Below, one piece after another: positions 30,497-38,764 of a DNA stretch of 64,000 nt (position 1 is the stretch's first letter; each line of letters starts with the position of its first letter). The stretch is taken from assembly GCA_021323655.1 (NCBI GenBank), contig JAJPKO010000055.1, positions 1 to 64,000 on the forward strand, written 5' to 3'. Under the pieces are notes generated by a model. The model saw only the letters and a list, made by a program, of their open reading frames with translations. It made no database searches and had not been told where the DNA came from. Position numbers and translations under genes: made by a program. Source of the DNA: Acidobacteriaceae bacterium (GTDB lineage Bacteria; Acidobacteriota; Terriglobia; Terriglobales; Acidobacteriaceae).

Positions 30497-33400
30497 CTAG
30501 TAAATCAGTTTCAGCGAGAACTGGACCTGCCGCGATGTACCTGCCGTCTGACTGATCTTGCCAAAGCCGGAGCCGTTGAGAATGTTCGAAGGCAGGCCCA
30601 TGTTGACGATGTTAAACAGATTGAAGAACTCGGCGCGGATCTGCACGTCCATACGCTCCGCTCCGCGCCGCTGCCCGACCGGTGTGTCTTTGATGAGCGC
30701 GAAATCATAGTCGTAGTAGGCCGGCCCGCGGAAAGAGTTGCGGCCCAGCGTGCCAAGACGTCCCTGGTTCGGTCCGGTGCCGTTGGGCACGCGTATGGGA
30801 ATGAAGAAGAAATCGGCGGCGTTGTTGGCGCCCTCCCCGAAGTAGTCCTCGCGTACTTTTCGTGCCGTGGAGAGATGCGGTTTGGCTATCTCGTCGGGAC
30901 GGTCCACCCCTTCGGAGCCGTAGCCGGTCTGTTGAATCCCGGAGAACACCGTGAACGGAACGCCCGAACGCATGCTGGAGATGCTCAGCAGTTCCCACCC
31001 ATAGGTGAACTTGCGGTTCAGCGATTGTAGCCACCGCGCGCTCTCGATGTGCAGGTCTTGGGCCACGCTTAGGCTGAAGTTGTGCGTTGCGTCAAAGTTT
31101 GACGGACCCTTCTCCGGATGGGTATCGAACGGGTTTTGCGAGAGACCGGAAGCGACCGCGCCGGTGGAACCGGTTCCGCCGACCACCATGCTCGAATCGT
31201 CGATTGATTTGCTCCAGGTGTGGCTGGCCTGGATTTCGGGGCCGCCATGTCCTATCGGCCCGGAGAGTGAAGTTTGCAGTGCGTGATAGGTGGAGTGAGC
31301 GTCGGAAGTGATCACGTTCTCCACGCCGAAGCCGCCGATGACATTGCCCGCGCTGTCGAACCGGGTGTAAGGCGCGAAGCCGGGCGAGGCTCCCGGATAG
31401 GCATTGGGAAAACTGGAGCGGGGCAGCTTCTCCGCCGTTGTGCCTACATATGCGGCATGGCCGACCAGATTGCCGAACTTTCGCTCCAGGCCCAGCGTCC
31501 AAGTATACAGCGTGGCGTTGTCAAAACGCGAGTCGATTCCGCTCAGGTTGAGCGCACTGACCACGCGTCCCGGCGTAAGGGCCGCCACGTCTTGTTCGTA
31601 GCGATCCACATCCATCACCGTGTTTGCCGGGACTTCTTTGGGAGCCCATGTCGCAAAGATGTTCTGCCCAGCCGTGGTGTATGTTGGCGGCAACTGCGAA
31701 GGCGTGATCTGGAATCCGTACGGGATCGGAGCAGCCGCATTGGCCACTGCGCGCGGATAGACCACGAAAGGCGTTGAGCCGGTCAAGAGGTTGTCCTGCC
31801 AAATGTTGGGCGGAATGGCCATGATACTGCCGCCCACGTTCGCCGTAAGGTTTGGCGTCACCTGCCAGACCGCCTGTAAGCGCGGCTCGAATGCCAGATA
31901 GTTGGTCTGGTATGCGGGCTGTGGATTGATCACGAATTGTTGCGTTCCGTTGATGGTGCGGAAGCTCGAAGTGCGATGTGCACGCTCGCTGATGGGGGTG
32001 TAGAGGTCCCAGCGCACGCCGTAATTCAGGGTTAGGCGATCTGTCAACTTCCATGTGTCCTGCACGTAGGCGGCGAAGTTGCTGCGGTTGATGGCTGCCG
32101 GCCCAATGTGCTGCCCGCTGGAGAAATAGACCGGCGCAACGGCGATGGTGTAGTCAAACCCGCTGCCGGAGAGGAACGCCGAAACGGTATCCGGCAGCGG
32201 ATCGCCGGGACGAATATCGTGCCTGCCGCTTTGGGAAGGAATGGCCTCCGTTGCGTATGCCGTACCGCCGCCGAAGTCATAGTGGCCGTTGGGGCAGCTG
32301 CCGAGGTAGGTGGTATCGCGGTTGAGCCGGATGTCCACACCGGCTTTCAAGGCGTGCCGGCCTGTTGTGACGATGATGTCCTCGCGCCCCTGAAAAAGGT
32401 TGCCGTGGGCCTGCATGACTGATCCGCCCGCGGAGTTGAACGCCTCGTAGGTTCCGTCATTGAAATTCACCGCCGGATCCGTTGTGTCTGAAGTTGGAAA
32501 TCCCGGCGTGGAGCGAGTAATGTTCATCGAGGATTCGAAGCTGAGCCGAGGCGAGGCCGTGCGCGTCCAGGTACCCACGACGTTGCGCTGGCGGTCGAGG
32601 AACTGGTGACCGAAGGTTGGATCGATCGCGGTCTGATCCGGATTGGTTGTCGGCCCGGTCAGGTTATCCATGGTGAAGCGCGCGAAGAACTGGTCCTTGT
32701 CGGTGATCTTCTGGTCAATCCGCAGCGAAAACTGGTCTGCATCCGTCGCCACGACCGAGGGTGTCGCATAGGTGCGCGCTCCGTACGGCCCGCTGGGATC
32801 GTTGGGTATCGGATACCGCGCGAGGATGGCCGCAATTTTCGGATTGACCGGCACCTTCAGCGTGTCGGTAGAGCCATCGGGGTAGGTTACAACGTCTGTC
32901 CCCGCGCGCTCGGCCGCGCTAGGCACCGGAAACACCTGTGTCGTACCCAGCGCCTGCCGGAACCCCTGGTACTCGATAAAGTAGAAGGTTCGCTTGCGCC
33001 CATCGTAGACATGCGGGAGAACCACGGGCCCGCCGTCGGTGAATCCAAATTCATTGCGCCGGAAGGGCGGAATCCGTCCCGGGTAGACCGGGGTAGGGTG
33101 GTCAAAGTAATTGCGCGCGTCGAATGCCGAATTACGCACAAATTCGAAGAACGAGCCGTGAAAGTCGCTCGCGCCGGATCGAGTAACGATGTTGGTGAAT
33201 CCTGAAGCGCCTCGCCCGACTTCCGCCGGCATCCAGCCGGAACTTGAATGTAGTTCCTGAATCGCGTCGACGTTAAAGTTCTTGAACGTGCTTCCACCCA
33301 TCTCCGGGTCACTGATGTCGGCGCCGTCCATGGCAAAGGTGGCCTCCACGCCGCGCTGCCCGTTGATGGCAAACTGCTGGGTGAAGTTCGTGGCCCCATT

Positions 33401-33949
33401 CACGTCTGTCATGGTTCCGGCCGCCAGCAGGAGCAGGGTGCTGAAGTCACGCCCATTCAAGGGCAGGGAACTTACTGCCTGGCTCGAAAGGGCCTCGCCG
33501 CCGGTGGCACCGGCCTGGTCGTTCAGAATCCTCAGGGTGATCTCCCCGCGGTCGGAGACCTCAATGTCAACCGGCTCGGCGCCCGTTTGCAGGTCAATGA
33601 ACTGCGGGTACTCGGTCTTGCGCCCGCCGGACTCAATGATCAGCCGGTAATGCCCCGGCGCGAGCGAGCCGATGCGAAATGCCCCATTTCCACTGGCCGA
33701 GGTCTGCGTGCTGCTTCCTTCGCCCCTGAGCCTGATCTCCGCACCTGCGAAAGGCGCGCCGCCGGTGTTGTGAATCCTCCCCTGCCACGTGATCGCCACT
33801 GCCGGTGCCTGCGCGCACAGCGTGGCCACGTTCAGCAGCAGCATCAGCAGCAGCGCAAAATGCAGTGCGCTTCCGTGCGCACTTGAGGATTGTGATTTGA
33901 GGATCGTTTTCTTCCTAAATGCGACTGTGTAACTGGCTCTGGCTTTCAT
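30497..33949 (-). CDS. Oar-like TonB-dependent receptor with N-terminal carboxypeptidase-regulatory-like domain
   Basis: 'WQGRIHNTGGAPFAGAEIRLRGEGSSTQTSASGNGAFRIGSLAPGHYRLII', 'SSLPLNGRDFSTLLLLAAG', C-terminal beta-barrel 'RQVQFSLKLIY'. Confidence 0.85.
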   Translation of the reverse strand: MKARASYTVAFRKKTILKSQSSSAHGSALHFALLLMLLLNVATLCAQAPAVAITWQGRIHNTGGAPFAGAEIRLRGEGSSTQTSASGNGAFRIGSLAPGHYRLIIESGGRKTEYPQFIDLQTGAEPVDIEVSDRGEITLRILNDQAGATGGEALSSQAVSSLPLNGRDFSTLLLLAAGTMTDVNGATNFTQQFAINGQRGVEATFAMDGADISDPEMGGSTFKNFNVDAIQELHSSSGWMPAEVGRGASGFTNIVTRSGASDFHGSFFEFVRNSAFDARNYFDHPTPVYPGRIPPFRRNEFGFTDGGPVVLPHVYDGRKRTFYFIEYQGFRQALGTTQVFPVPSAAERAGTDVVTYPDGSTDTLKVPVNPKIAAILARYPIPNDPSGPYGARTYATPSVVATDADQFSLRIDQKITDKDQFFARFTMDNLTGPTTNPDQTAIDPTFGHQFLDRQRNVVGTWTRTASPRLSFESSMNITRSTPGFPTSDTTDPAVNFNDGTYEAFNSAGGSVMQAHGNLFQGREDIIVTTGRHALKAGVDIRLNRDTTYLGSCPNGHYDFGGGTAYATEAIPSQSGRHDIRPGDPLPDTVSAFLSGSGFDYTIAVAPVYFSSGQHIGPAAINRSNFAAYVQDTWKLTDRLTLNYGVRWDLYTPISERAHRTSSFRTINGTQQFVINPQPAYQTNYLAFEPRLQAVWQVTPNLTANVGGSIMAIPPNIWQDNLLTGSTPFVVYPRAVANAAAPIPYGFQITPSQLPPTYTTAGQNIFATWAPKEVPANTVMDVDRYEQDVAALTPGRVVSALNLSGIDSRFDNATLYTWTLGLERKFGNLVGHAAYVGTTAEKLPRSSFPNAYPGASPGFAPYTRFDSAGNVIGGFGVENVITSDAHSTYHALQTSLSGPIGHGGPEIQASHTWSKSIDDSSMVVGGTGSTGAVASGLSQNPFDTHPEKGPSNFDATHNFSLSVAQDLHIESARWLQSLNRKFTYGWELLSISSMRSGVPFTVFSGIQQTGYGSEGVDRPDEIAKPHLSTARKVREDYFGEGANNAADFFFIPIRVPNGTGPNQGRLGTLGRNSFRGPAYYDYDFALIKDTPVGQRRGAERMDVQIRAEFFNLFNIVNMGLPSNILNGSGFGKISQTAGTSRQVQFSLKLIY

Positions 33950-33979
33950 GCAATGTAAGAGTTCCCGGATTCGATTTCT

Positions 33980-34206
33980 GTTAGAGGGTGTTGTTGACTT
34001 CCGGCCGGTAGGCGGAAGAGGTTGGTGAGCATGACTGAGTCGAAGGCTCGGAAATGAAATGCGGCCATGGTCTTTGCCAGCCGTCCAAAGTCTCTGACCG
34101 GTCGGTGGAAGCGCGCGGTCCTGGCGAAGCTGCACTCGACGTTGGCGAGATTCACTTGCCCCTGTATCGAATACAGAGGCAAGGCTGGAACGTCGACTCT
34201 CGACAT
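33980..34206 (-). pseudogene. C-terminal remnant of an IS5-like DDE transposase
   Basis: 'NVECSFARTARFHRPVRDFGRLAKTMAAFHFRAFDSVMLTNLFRLPAG' resembles the VERTFAW...RRLxRDYE...MLRRL transposase C-terminus. Confidence 0.55.
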
Positions 34207-34208
34207 CG
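34142..34208. repeat. About 66-bp direct repeat, copy 2
   Basis: See 30193-30258; the two copies flank the Oar-like gene. Confidence 0.8.
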
Positions 34209-34222
34209 AACTCTTGTCGCCA

Positions 34223-34810
34223 CTACAGCGGGATACTCATTGTCTTTGCGATCTTTGTGTGCTCGGAGCGCCACTCGCCAAGGTCCTTGGTGATAGCATT
34301 CACATCCCATCGGAGCTTGGGCGATCCTGGCCCTGGTTTGGCATCCATCAAGATCTGGCTCATGAGCAGAGAACTGGAATTCAGGTCAGCTTCCAGATGG
34401 TTGAGCTTTCTAAGCTGCCGGTCCAAACCATTTTTTTGGGCTTCGTTCAGCTCCCCCCAAAATGCCTGATGTGCGGCGGTCATGGCGCTAAGCGCCGACT
34501 CGAACTTCTCTTGCTGTTCCGTAAGCTTCCGAAGGTCTTGCGGATCATAGCTTGCACGTCCTCGGCTCCAGGGGCTCCCGGTGCGCTTCATCTGTTCGAT
34601 TGCTGCGCTAACTCGCTGTGTGGCATCCATGCACTCGGCGAATGCAGTGCGTTGCTTGTCCGTGGCCATCATGAGGAATGTTCGTGCGGATTCGTCGCTT
34701 GACCCAACCGGGGCCGAGTGGCCCATGCCGGGCATCCCTTCATGTTGTGCGTGCACCAATGCCGGAATGGCCAGCATGACAGCTGCGAGTAGCCTCATTG
34801 TCAATTTCAT
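34223..34810 (-). CDS. Small secreted helical protein, family B paralog
   Basis: Signal peptide; 'GSPWSRGRASYDPQDLRKLTEQQEKFESALSAMTAAHQAF...WRSEHTKIAKTMSIPL'. Confidence 0.7.
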   Translation of the reverse strand: MKLTMRLLAAVMLAIPALVHAQHEGMPGMGHSAPVGSSDESARTFLMMATDKQRTAFAECMDATQRVSAAIEQMKRTGSPWSRGRASYDPQDLRKLTEQQEKFESALSAMTAAHQAFWGELNEAQKNGLDRQLRKLNHLEADLNSSSLLMSQILMDAKPGPGSPKLRWDVNAITKDLGEWRSEHTKIAKTMSIPL

Positions 34811-34882
34811 CGAAAGAATCTCCATGCGTGTTTATTCAGGATCACTTCAGCTCGGGAACTCCCAATCTCCCCCCATAATGCG

Positions 34883-35335
34883 TCAAACCGCATTCGCGAC
34901 CCCGTTTTGCGGTACCAGTTCCGAAAACACATTACGAATTCTGTGCGTCTGATCCCGGGCCAGCGTCTGCGCGCCCAGAGATGCGGTTACCTTGACCACG
35001 CCAGCGGGGTTGTCCGCAAGAATGAAAGTTGCGTCCTTCCCTTCAGCAATGCAGATCTTGAAAGGGACGAGTAGCCCGCCGTCGTGACCGCTTAACAGAG
35101 CCGGACATGCATCCGATGGGCTCCACACCAGCAAGACGGTGTAATGCTTCCAGTTCATCCCGAGCTGTGCCCAAGGCAGCCCGGCTCTGCGCTCCATTTC
35201 GCGAAGGAGCGGGAATTCAAAAAGGACTTCAAGCCCGTGACGCGCCAGGGCCGCACGCAAATGCTGAATTGTTTCCCGGTAGCTGGCCGTCGTTCGCATC
35301 GAAATGGAGAATCCGTGTGCCATCGTGCTGATCAT
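34883..35335 (-). CDS. DUF302-domain protein
   Basis: 'SYRETIQHLRAALARHGLEVLFEFPL...YTVLLVWSPSDACPALLSGHDGGLLVPFKICI'; paralogous to 43083-43565. Confidence 0.75.
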   Translation of the reverse strand: MISTMAHGFSISMRTTASYRETIQHLRAALARHGLEVLFEFPLLREMERRAGLPWAQLGMNWKHYTVLLVWSPSDACPALLSGHDGGLLVPFKICIAEGKDATFILADNPAGVVKVTASLGAQTLARDQTHRIRNVFSELVPQNGVANAV

Positions 35336-35489
35336 CGATCCTCAAAAACACTCGCGTTTGCCTAATGGGCCAGCGCAACCTGGTCTATCGGGCCACCAAC
35401 TGTCTTGTCCCTGTTCAGAGTTATTGCGTCGTGCCAACCACTTGGGCTCAGTCAACATGCAGATGCCGGTTATTTTCGCGTCCAAACCA

Positions 35490-35774
35490 TCAGCGGGATT
35501 GGGCTTTCAAACGGGCCTCTTCCTGAGGAGACGGACGTGCGTACTTGTCCCGATACCAGTTTTCAAACCGGGTGTTGGCTGGCGCTGTGACCTGACGGGG
35601 TGCTGCCTCGCGATAAGCTGTATTCGCCTGTTCCGCCTTGATCCTTGCTTCTTCAGTCGGAGATGGGCGGCCGTATCCCTCGAACCAAGGATTGCTGGTC
35701 TGTGCAACCAGGACCGTGTTGGCGCTCATCGCCAGAATGCTGGTAAAAAGAATGCCGTTAAGAGTGAATTTCAT
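35490..35774 (-). CDS. Small secreted protein, family C paralog
   Basis: Signal peptide; 'RFENWYRDKYARPSPQEEARLKAQSR'. Confidence 0.65.
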   Translation of the reverse strand: MKFTLNGILFTSILAMSANTVLVAQTSNPWFEGYGRPSPTEEARIKAEQANTAYREAAPRQVTAPANTRFENWYRDKYARPSPQEEARLKAQSR

Positions 35775-35959
35775 GATTGGTCTCCCATGAATAGTTGTCT
35801 ACTCATCGGTTGGTTTGGCCTGTTTTCAGGAGGCCAGAACGAGGTTGGGGCAGTTCTCGAACACCCAGTTGTTTTTGAGGGTGTGGTAGATGACTCCCAG
35901 GAATTTGCGCGCCAGTGCGATGTTTCAGATCCTGGCCCAGCAAGTGAACGATTCTGGCA

Positions 35960-36361
35960 TTACACGCCGGTCGGAGCCAATTTCTCGGGCGCCTCTTTAG
36001 CCATCCGCTCGTGCAGTGTTGCAAGTCCCTGTGACTTGACGGCCATGTCCTTGAAATACTGAGAGTAAGACTCGCAATGATCAATGAAAACTGCTCGGGA
36101 TTTGCCGCCTCTGCTCGGGTTCGCGTTGTACGCCGCAAGCATCTGCTCGTGTTCTTTCGATTGAGTCAGATAATCCTGTGCCTTGGCCCTGTAATACTGG
36201 GCGATGCGCCGGTGTTCCGCTGGCGTTGATGCAATGGCGATCAAGGTGTTGAGTTGATGCTTGCTGAGATGCTCGGGCTTGGTAGGCGCTTGTCCAAGGG
36301 CAGCAACAGTCATGATAAGGGCGAGTGAAAGGACGGAAAAAATGCTAACGGTGCGTTTCAT
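35960..36361 (-). CDS. Small secreted helical protein, family A paralog
   Basis: 'LSKHQLNTLIAIASTPAEHRRIAQYYRAKAQDYLTQSKEHEQMLAAYNANP'. Confidence 0.7.
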   Translation of the reverse strand: MKRTVSIFSVLSLALIMTVAALGQAPTKPEHLSKHQLNTLIAIASTPAEHRRIAQYYRAKAQDYLTQSKEHEQMLAAYNANPSRGGKSRAVFIDHCESYSQYFKDMAVKSQGLATLHERMAKEAPEKLAPTGV

Positions 36362-36401
36362 AGGAATCTCCTTACTTCAAATTGACTTCGCCCTTCTTCA
36401 G

Positions 36402-36417
36402 TGCACTCATCGTGCCA
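36402..36417 (-). promoter_or_regulatory. Sigma-54-like -24/-12 promoter (TGGCACGATGAGTGCA on minus)
   Basis: GG-N10-GC, about 42 nt upstream of the 36361 start. Confidence 0.7.
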
Positions 36418-36532
36418 AATCTTGGTTGGGTTCGGTTTAAGAGGTAAGTTCGTAAGTGGCTCATATCAAGGGGCATACATAGCGCGACGAAAGGGGCGGA
36501 GGTTTTCAAGATTGCCGCTCGTTGCCTTAATT

Positions 36533-36548
36533 CAGGCAGCAGTGGCCG
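36533..36548. promoter_or_regulatory. Palindromic UAS (TGCCTTAATTCAGGCA)
   Basis: Recurrent palindrome, 125 bp from the -24 GG. Confidence 0.6.
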
Positions 36549-36669
36549 GAAAGGGCCAAAGACGTGAGAGAGACTGCGACTGTCTACGCATATCAGTCTG
36601 CCCGATCATGGTTGGAAGGAATGTTTTTCCAGCAGGTTCAGGGAAAAGGGAGAAGAACCCAATTCCGAA

Positions 36670-37034
36670 TTACCGGGGGACAGTAGATTGGATGGGCATG
36701 AGGTTCAGCCGGCCGGCGTGATCGGGAAGTTCCAGATCGAGCGAAATCACCTGCCAGCTTCGGTCCAGCCGGACCGCGTCCGCAAAGAGTCTTCCCTTGC
36801 CGCGAGGTCCGTAGACTGCGAGGGATACACTTGCCTCGCCTTTCGAACCGTGGGTTTCAACTTGGCCGAAGGCAAGATGGCTGCGACGAGTGGTTCCTCA
36901 AGTGTGCGGGTGGCGATGGCGCAGGCCTGGGCCTGAATGAAGGCCCACTTTGCGGGATCGGAGTTGGCCGTCCGAAGGAAAGCCAAAGTGAATCCGGCAA
37001 TGCACGCGGCAAGTCAGAGCAGGATGACGGGCAT
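36670..37034 (-). pseudogene. Coa1-like small membrane protein pseudogene (in-frame TGA plus frameshift)
   Basis: 'MPVILL*LAACIAGFTLAFLRTANSDPAKWAFIQAQACAIATRTLEEPLVAAI' then another frame 'FGQVETHGSKGEASVSLAVYGPRGKGRLFADAVRLDRSWQVISLDLEL'. Confidence 0.55.
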
Positions 37035-37119
37035 GCGATTTCGGCGAAGCAGGGCAAGTTGACCGCGGTGAAACTTCAGTGCAGCAGGAAGCAGTGCCGT
37101 GGCGGGATGTTCGATCTCC

Positions 37120-37353
37120 CTACCTTCCTGCCCACCACAAGACGGCGCCCGCAATTAGCAAAATCCAAAACACCGTGCTGACAAGGAGCCTTGGTAGATC
37201 GCCGGGAGCATCCGTGGACACGTCGCGGTCCTCAGCCCCTTCGCGGCTCTTCGGTGCTATATCGGCTATGTCACCGCAGTAATGACGACCGGGCCGGTCA
37301 TAGCCCCAATTTTCGCCCCAGGCGGGCTGGTCTCCGGCGAGTGTTCCCATCAT
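37120..37353 (-). CDS. Small tail-anchored membrane protein, family D
   Basis: 'WGYDRPGRHYCGDIADIAP...LLVSTVFWILLIAGAVLWWAGR' resembles the 41752-42051 product. Confidence 0.55.
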   Translation of the reverse strand: MMGTLAGDQPAWGENWGYDRPGRHYCGDIADIAPKSREGAEDRDVSTDAPGDLPRLLVSTVFWILLIAGAVLWWAGR

Positions 37354-37431
37354 GTCCTCCTTCCCGTTGCGAGTGATTACTCAACCTCGCCGCATCTCAC
37401 GTCTGACTGTGGCCCGCCCAGGGCAAGCGTC

Positions 37432-38100
37432 CTACCTCGCTTCAGGCGGGGGTAATAGGACAGAACTGGACGGCGGCAACTCCGGGATCGATTCGTCGTC
37501 TTGGGTCATCATCTGAGAGATCGCGCCCTCATGATCCTTGATGACTTCGGAGAATTCGTTCAAGGCATCGCGGTGCGCATCGAGCGCGTCCTGGATTTTG
37601 TTCGGTCCGCCTTCAATGCTGTGATTGTCCTCCGTGATGTACCTATCAAGCGTGTCGGAAAGATCGAACAGGAGCCTCTTCATGCGCTGCTGGTGCTCGG
37701 CCATGGCATTTTGCTTCACCTCGGGACCGCACCAGTGCTCGTAATCCGTGCTGAATGATTGACTGCACCAGCGCTCATAATCGGCCGCGAACTGCTTATG
37801 CTGGCTCGTGATGACGCGTAACGCCGCGAGATCTCCCTTGTAGGTTTTGACCGCGGCTTTATCATGGACAGCACCATTGCCGTCTTTGGAACTAACCACT
37901 GCCTGAAAGTCCGCCTGAAGTCTGGCGAGGACAATATCCATCGCCCGCTGATGGCTCATCATCTCCGTTCCGATAGCCGGTCGCTCCTGCTGTCCGGCGC
38001 CGGGTTGCGGTGTCGCCTGCGCCCGCCCTACGGAGAGAAGAACTATCGCCAAGGACGTTGAAATTACTGCCGAGAAAAACGACTTGTATTTCATTTGCAA
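37432..38100 (-). CDS. Exported hypothetical helical protein
   Basis: Signal peptide and charged helical body. Confidence 0.6.
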   Translation of the reverse strand: MQMKYKSFFSAVISTSLAIVLLSVGRAQATPQPGAGQQERPAIGTEMMSHQRAMDIVLARLQADFQAVVSSKDGNGAVHDKAAVKTYKGDLAALRVITSQHKQFAADYERWCSQSFSTDYEHWCGPEVKQNAMAEHQQRMKRLLFDLSDTLDRYITEDNHSIEGGPNKIQDALDAHRDALNEFSEVIKDHEGAISQMMTQDDESIPELPPSSSVLLPPPEAR

Positions 38101-38297
38101 TTCCTCCCTCTGTGGAGTGATTCCAGTGCGTCGGGATCCGGTCTTCGGTGACGCGATGGGCGCAATAGTCGGTTGGGGCCCCGGTCGTCCTCCCTTCCTC
38201 CAGATCCCGAACTTTGATGAGACAGGCCGGCTCGTTCAATGAGTCATGCGAACCACGTTCAAGTTTCGACGGAACGGACTGTCTCAATCTGCTGTTG

Positions 38298-38651
38298 TCA
38301 ATATCCTCCCCGTCTCGACTCCGCAAGTCGGTGGCGAGAATGCTCGATCTTGGCCTGTACCCGCTGCACTGTGAAGTGCTTGTTGTTCACAGCCAGGGGT
38401 AGCGTCGTACCCGTCATCGGATCGTTGAACAGAACAAGATTCGGGTTTCCGGTCCGGGGCACTCCACGTTGAACGCCCACAAACTGCCCGCCTGGCTTGC
38501 AAATGGCCGCCTTCGCCAACTGCAGAATCAGCATCGTTGTTTCCCGGTAGCTGTGGAGATTGGGCATTGGTTCTGTTCCTGCCGGTACAGACTGCACGTC
38601 CTGTGCCAAAGGGTTGCGGTAGGATTTGGGTTGATAAGGCTTGAAAATCAA
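38298..38651 (-). CDS. Hypothetical protein
   Basis: ORF with 'AKAAICKPGGQFVGVQRGVPRTGNPNLVLFNDPMTGTTLPLAVNN'. Confidence 0.45.
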   Translation of the reverse strand: MIFKPYQPKSYRNPLAQDVQSVPAGTEPMPNLHSYRETTMLILQLAKAAICKPGGQFVGVQRGVPRTGNPNLVLFNDPMTGTTLPLAVNNKHFTVQRVQAKIEHSRHRLAESRRGGY

Positions 38652-38691
38652 TGAGTCAGCTCATTCTTCAGCAGCCGAAGATCGTTTGCAC

Positions 38692-38707
38692 TGCCGCAAA
38701 TCCGCCA
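38692..38707. promoter_or_regulatory. UAS-like palindrome variant (TGCCGCAAATCCGCCA) upstream of the two-component operon
   Basis: 15/16 identical to TGCCGCAAATCCGGCA, the reverse complement of sites at 24614 and 41675. Confidence 0.45.
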
Positions 38708-38713
38708 TTCCTC

Positions 38714-38729
38714 TGGCGCATTTGGAGCA
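38714..38729 (+). promoter_or_regulatory. Sigma-54-like promoter candidate (TGGCGCATTTGGAGCA)
   Basis: GG-N10-GC upstream of the histidine kinase; unusually close to the UAS-like site. Confidence 0.35.
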
Positions 38730-38764
38730 AACAGCAGTGGCTGTAGGGGGACCACTATCGCGAG

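Noticed and set aside
33950-34135. N-terminal extension of the Oar-like ORF
   Set aside because: Extension reads through the transposase remnant region in another frame; signal-peptide-like start at 33949 preferred.
34850-34870. GG-N10-GC upstream of 34810 (TGGGAGTTCCCGAGCT on minus)
   Set aside because: Poor -24 match and no palindrome at the right distance.
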